NCBI GenBank assembly: GCA_021799935.1
Contig: JAJYZM010000068.1
Coordinates: 1 to 6,009, forward strand
DNA from: a bacterium
Lineage (GTDB): Bacteria > SZUA-79 > Acidulodesulfobacterales > Acidulodesulfobacteraceae
Reading direction: 5' to 3'
Length of the DNA stretch: 6,009 bases
Shown here: piece after piece, positions 5,539 to 6,009 of the stretch
How positions within the stretch are numbered: the stretch's first letter is position 1
Layout of the letters: every line of letters begins with the position of its first letter
Notes under the pieces: generated by a model
Told to the model about the DNA's origin: nothing
The model's database searches: none
Seen by the model: only the letters and a program-made list of their open reading frames with translations
Position numbers and translations under genes: made by a program

Positions 5539-6009
5539 TCATCCGACTTTAACCGCGTCTATCATGGAAGCTACGTCTATTATTAAAACCACTTTTCCGT
5601 CGCCGGTTATCGTAGCGCCGGAGATGCCTTTATATCCAAGCCGGTAATCTCCGAGAGATTTAATAACCACCTCTTCCTGTCCGAAAAGATTATCTACGAC
5701 TATTCCTACCTTTTTTTCCGCAAGGGCGACGACTACGACGTAAATCTCTCTATCTGCCGAGCGGGCGGCTTCTTTGTTTCCGCTTCCGGCGACGCCGAAT
5801 TCGTCTCCGAGCCTTAGAAGAGACAGGACCGATTTCCTTAAATTTATCACTTCGTGCTTGTCTATGGTCTGAATGGTAGATTCTTTTATTCTGAGCGTTT
5901 CTACGACGGAATTAAGAGGTATGGCGAAAACTTCGTCGGCTATTCCTACGATAAGAGTCTGGATTATCGCGACGGTCAGGGGAAGCTTTAATATAATGCC
6001 CGAACCCTG
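5539..6009 (-). CDS. cheA: CheA chemotaxis histidine kinase, C-terminal fragment (5' end outside window)
   Basis: CheA autophosphorylates in response to receptors and passes phosphate to CheY and CheB. The last 156 residues are visible and the frame is open to the window edge. The fragment begins in the end of the ATPase domain (QGSGIILKLPLT, the final glycine box) and then covers the CheW-like regulatory P5 domain: LPLTVAIIQTLIVGIADEVFAIPLNSVVETLRI, EVINLRKSVLSLLRL, VGIVVDNLFGQEEVVIKSLGDY, GISGATITGDGKVVLIIDVASMI. The P5 domain docks CheW and receptors. The chain ends 10 or so residues after P5, so there is no C-terminal receiver fusion. An in-frame GTG at 5850 falls in the middle of P5 and is not a start. 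One mild departure is LRKSVLSLLRL where most CheA proteins have LRGxxLPLxRL. The phosphotransfer, dimerisation and most ATPase sequences are outside the window. Confidence 0.97.
   Translation of the reverse strand, partial: QGSGIILKLPLTVAIIQTLIVGIADEVFAIPLNSVVETLRIKESTIQTIDKHEVINLRKSVLSLLRLGDEFGVAGSGNKEAARSADREIYVVVVALAEKKVGIVVDNLFGQEEVVIKSLGDYRLGYKGISGATITGDGKVVLIIDVASMIDAVKVG

Noticed and set aside
5539..5850. Separate small CheW-like gene starting at GTG 5850
   Set aside because: The frame continues open to the window edge, and the upstream residues complete the CheA P5 domain and the end of its ATPase domain, so this is the CheA C-terminus.

Overview
This AT-rich bacterial window carries part of a chemotaxis and flagellar locus. 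Seven genes read leftwards (minus strand) in one tight block: cheA (3' end only), cheB, cheW, a ParA-family ATPase, a CheW-domain protein with a long N-terminal extension, a small charged protein, a FliK-like protein and an FlhB C-terminal-domain protein (flhX), which brings the total to eight with the cheA fragment. One gene on the plus strand, a YcgR-type PilZ protein, converges on the block from the left edge. The gene content points to a motile, flagellated, diderm-type bacterium. The FliK-like/FlhX pair beside che genes and the abundance of ATA, AGA and AGG codons fit a deltaproteobacterium-like or related lineage, but the sequence alone does not fix the taxon.

Layout: 1-701 (+) is the PilZ flagellar brake-type protein, apparently missing only the first base of its start codon. 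682-2172 (-) holds flhX, the FliK-like gene and the small charged gene, all overlapping or abutting. 2183-3749 (-) holds the CheW-like (ParP-like) and ParA-like (ParC-like) pair, which overlap. 3772-5412 (-) holds cheW and cheB, each with a good Shine-Dalgarno site. 5413-5538 is the largest gap, 126 bases of very AT-rich sequence. 5539-6009 (-) is the C-terminal end of cheA. There are no RNA genes, mobile elements, CRISPR arrays or large repeats.

How the genes fit together: CheA, CheW and CheB are the kinase, adaptor and receptor methylesterase of a chemoreceptor array. The ParA ATPase and the extended CheW-domain protein sit where Vibrio carries ParC and ParP, the pair that places chemotaxis arrays at the cell pole, so polar placement is the likely job. 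The FliK-like and FlhX pair would act on the flagellar export gate during hook-to-filament switching. The PilZ protein would couple cyclic di-GMP to motor function. The window therefore links sensing, array placement, flagellar assembly and motor control. The most notable feature is the ParC/ParP-like module wired in the order cheA-cheB-cheW-parC-parP and followed by flagellar export genes.
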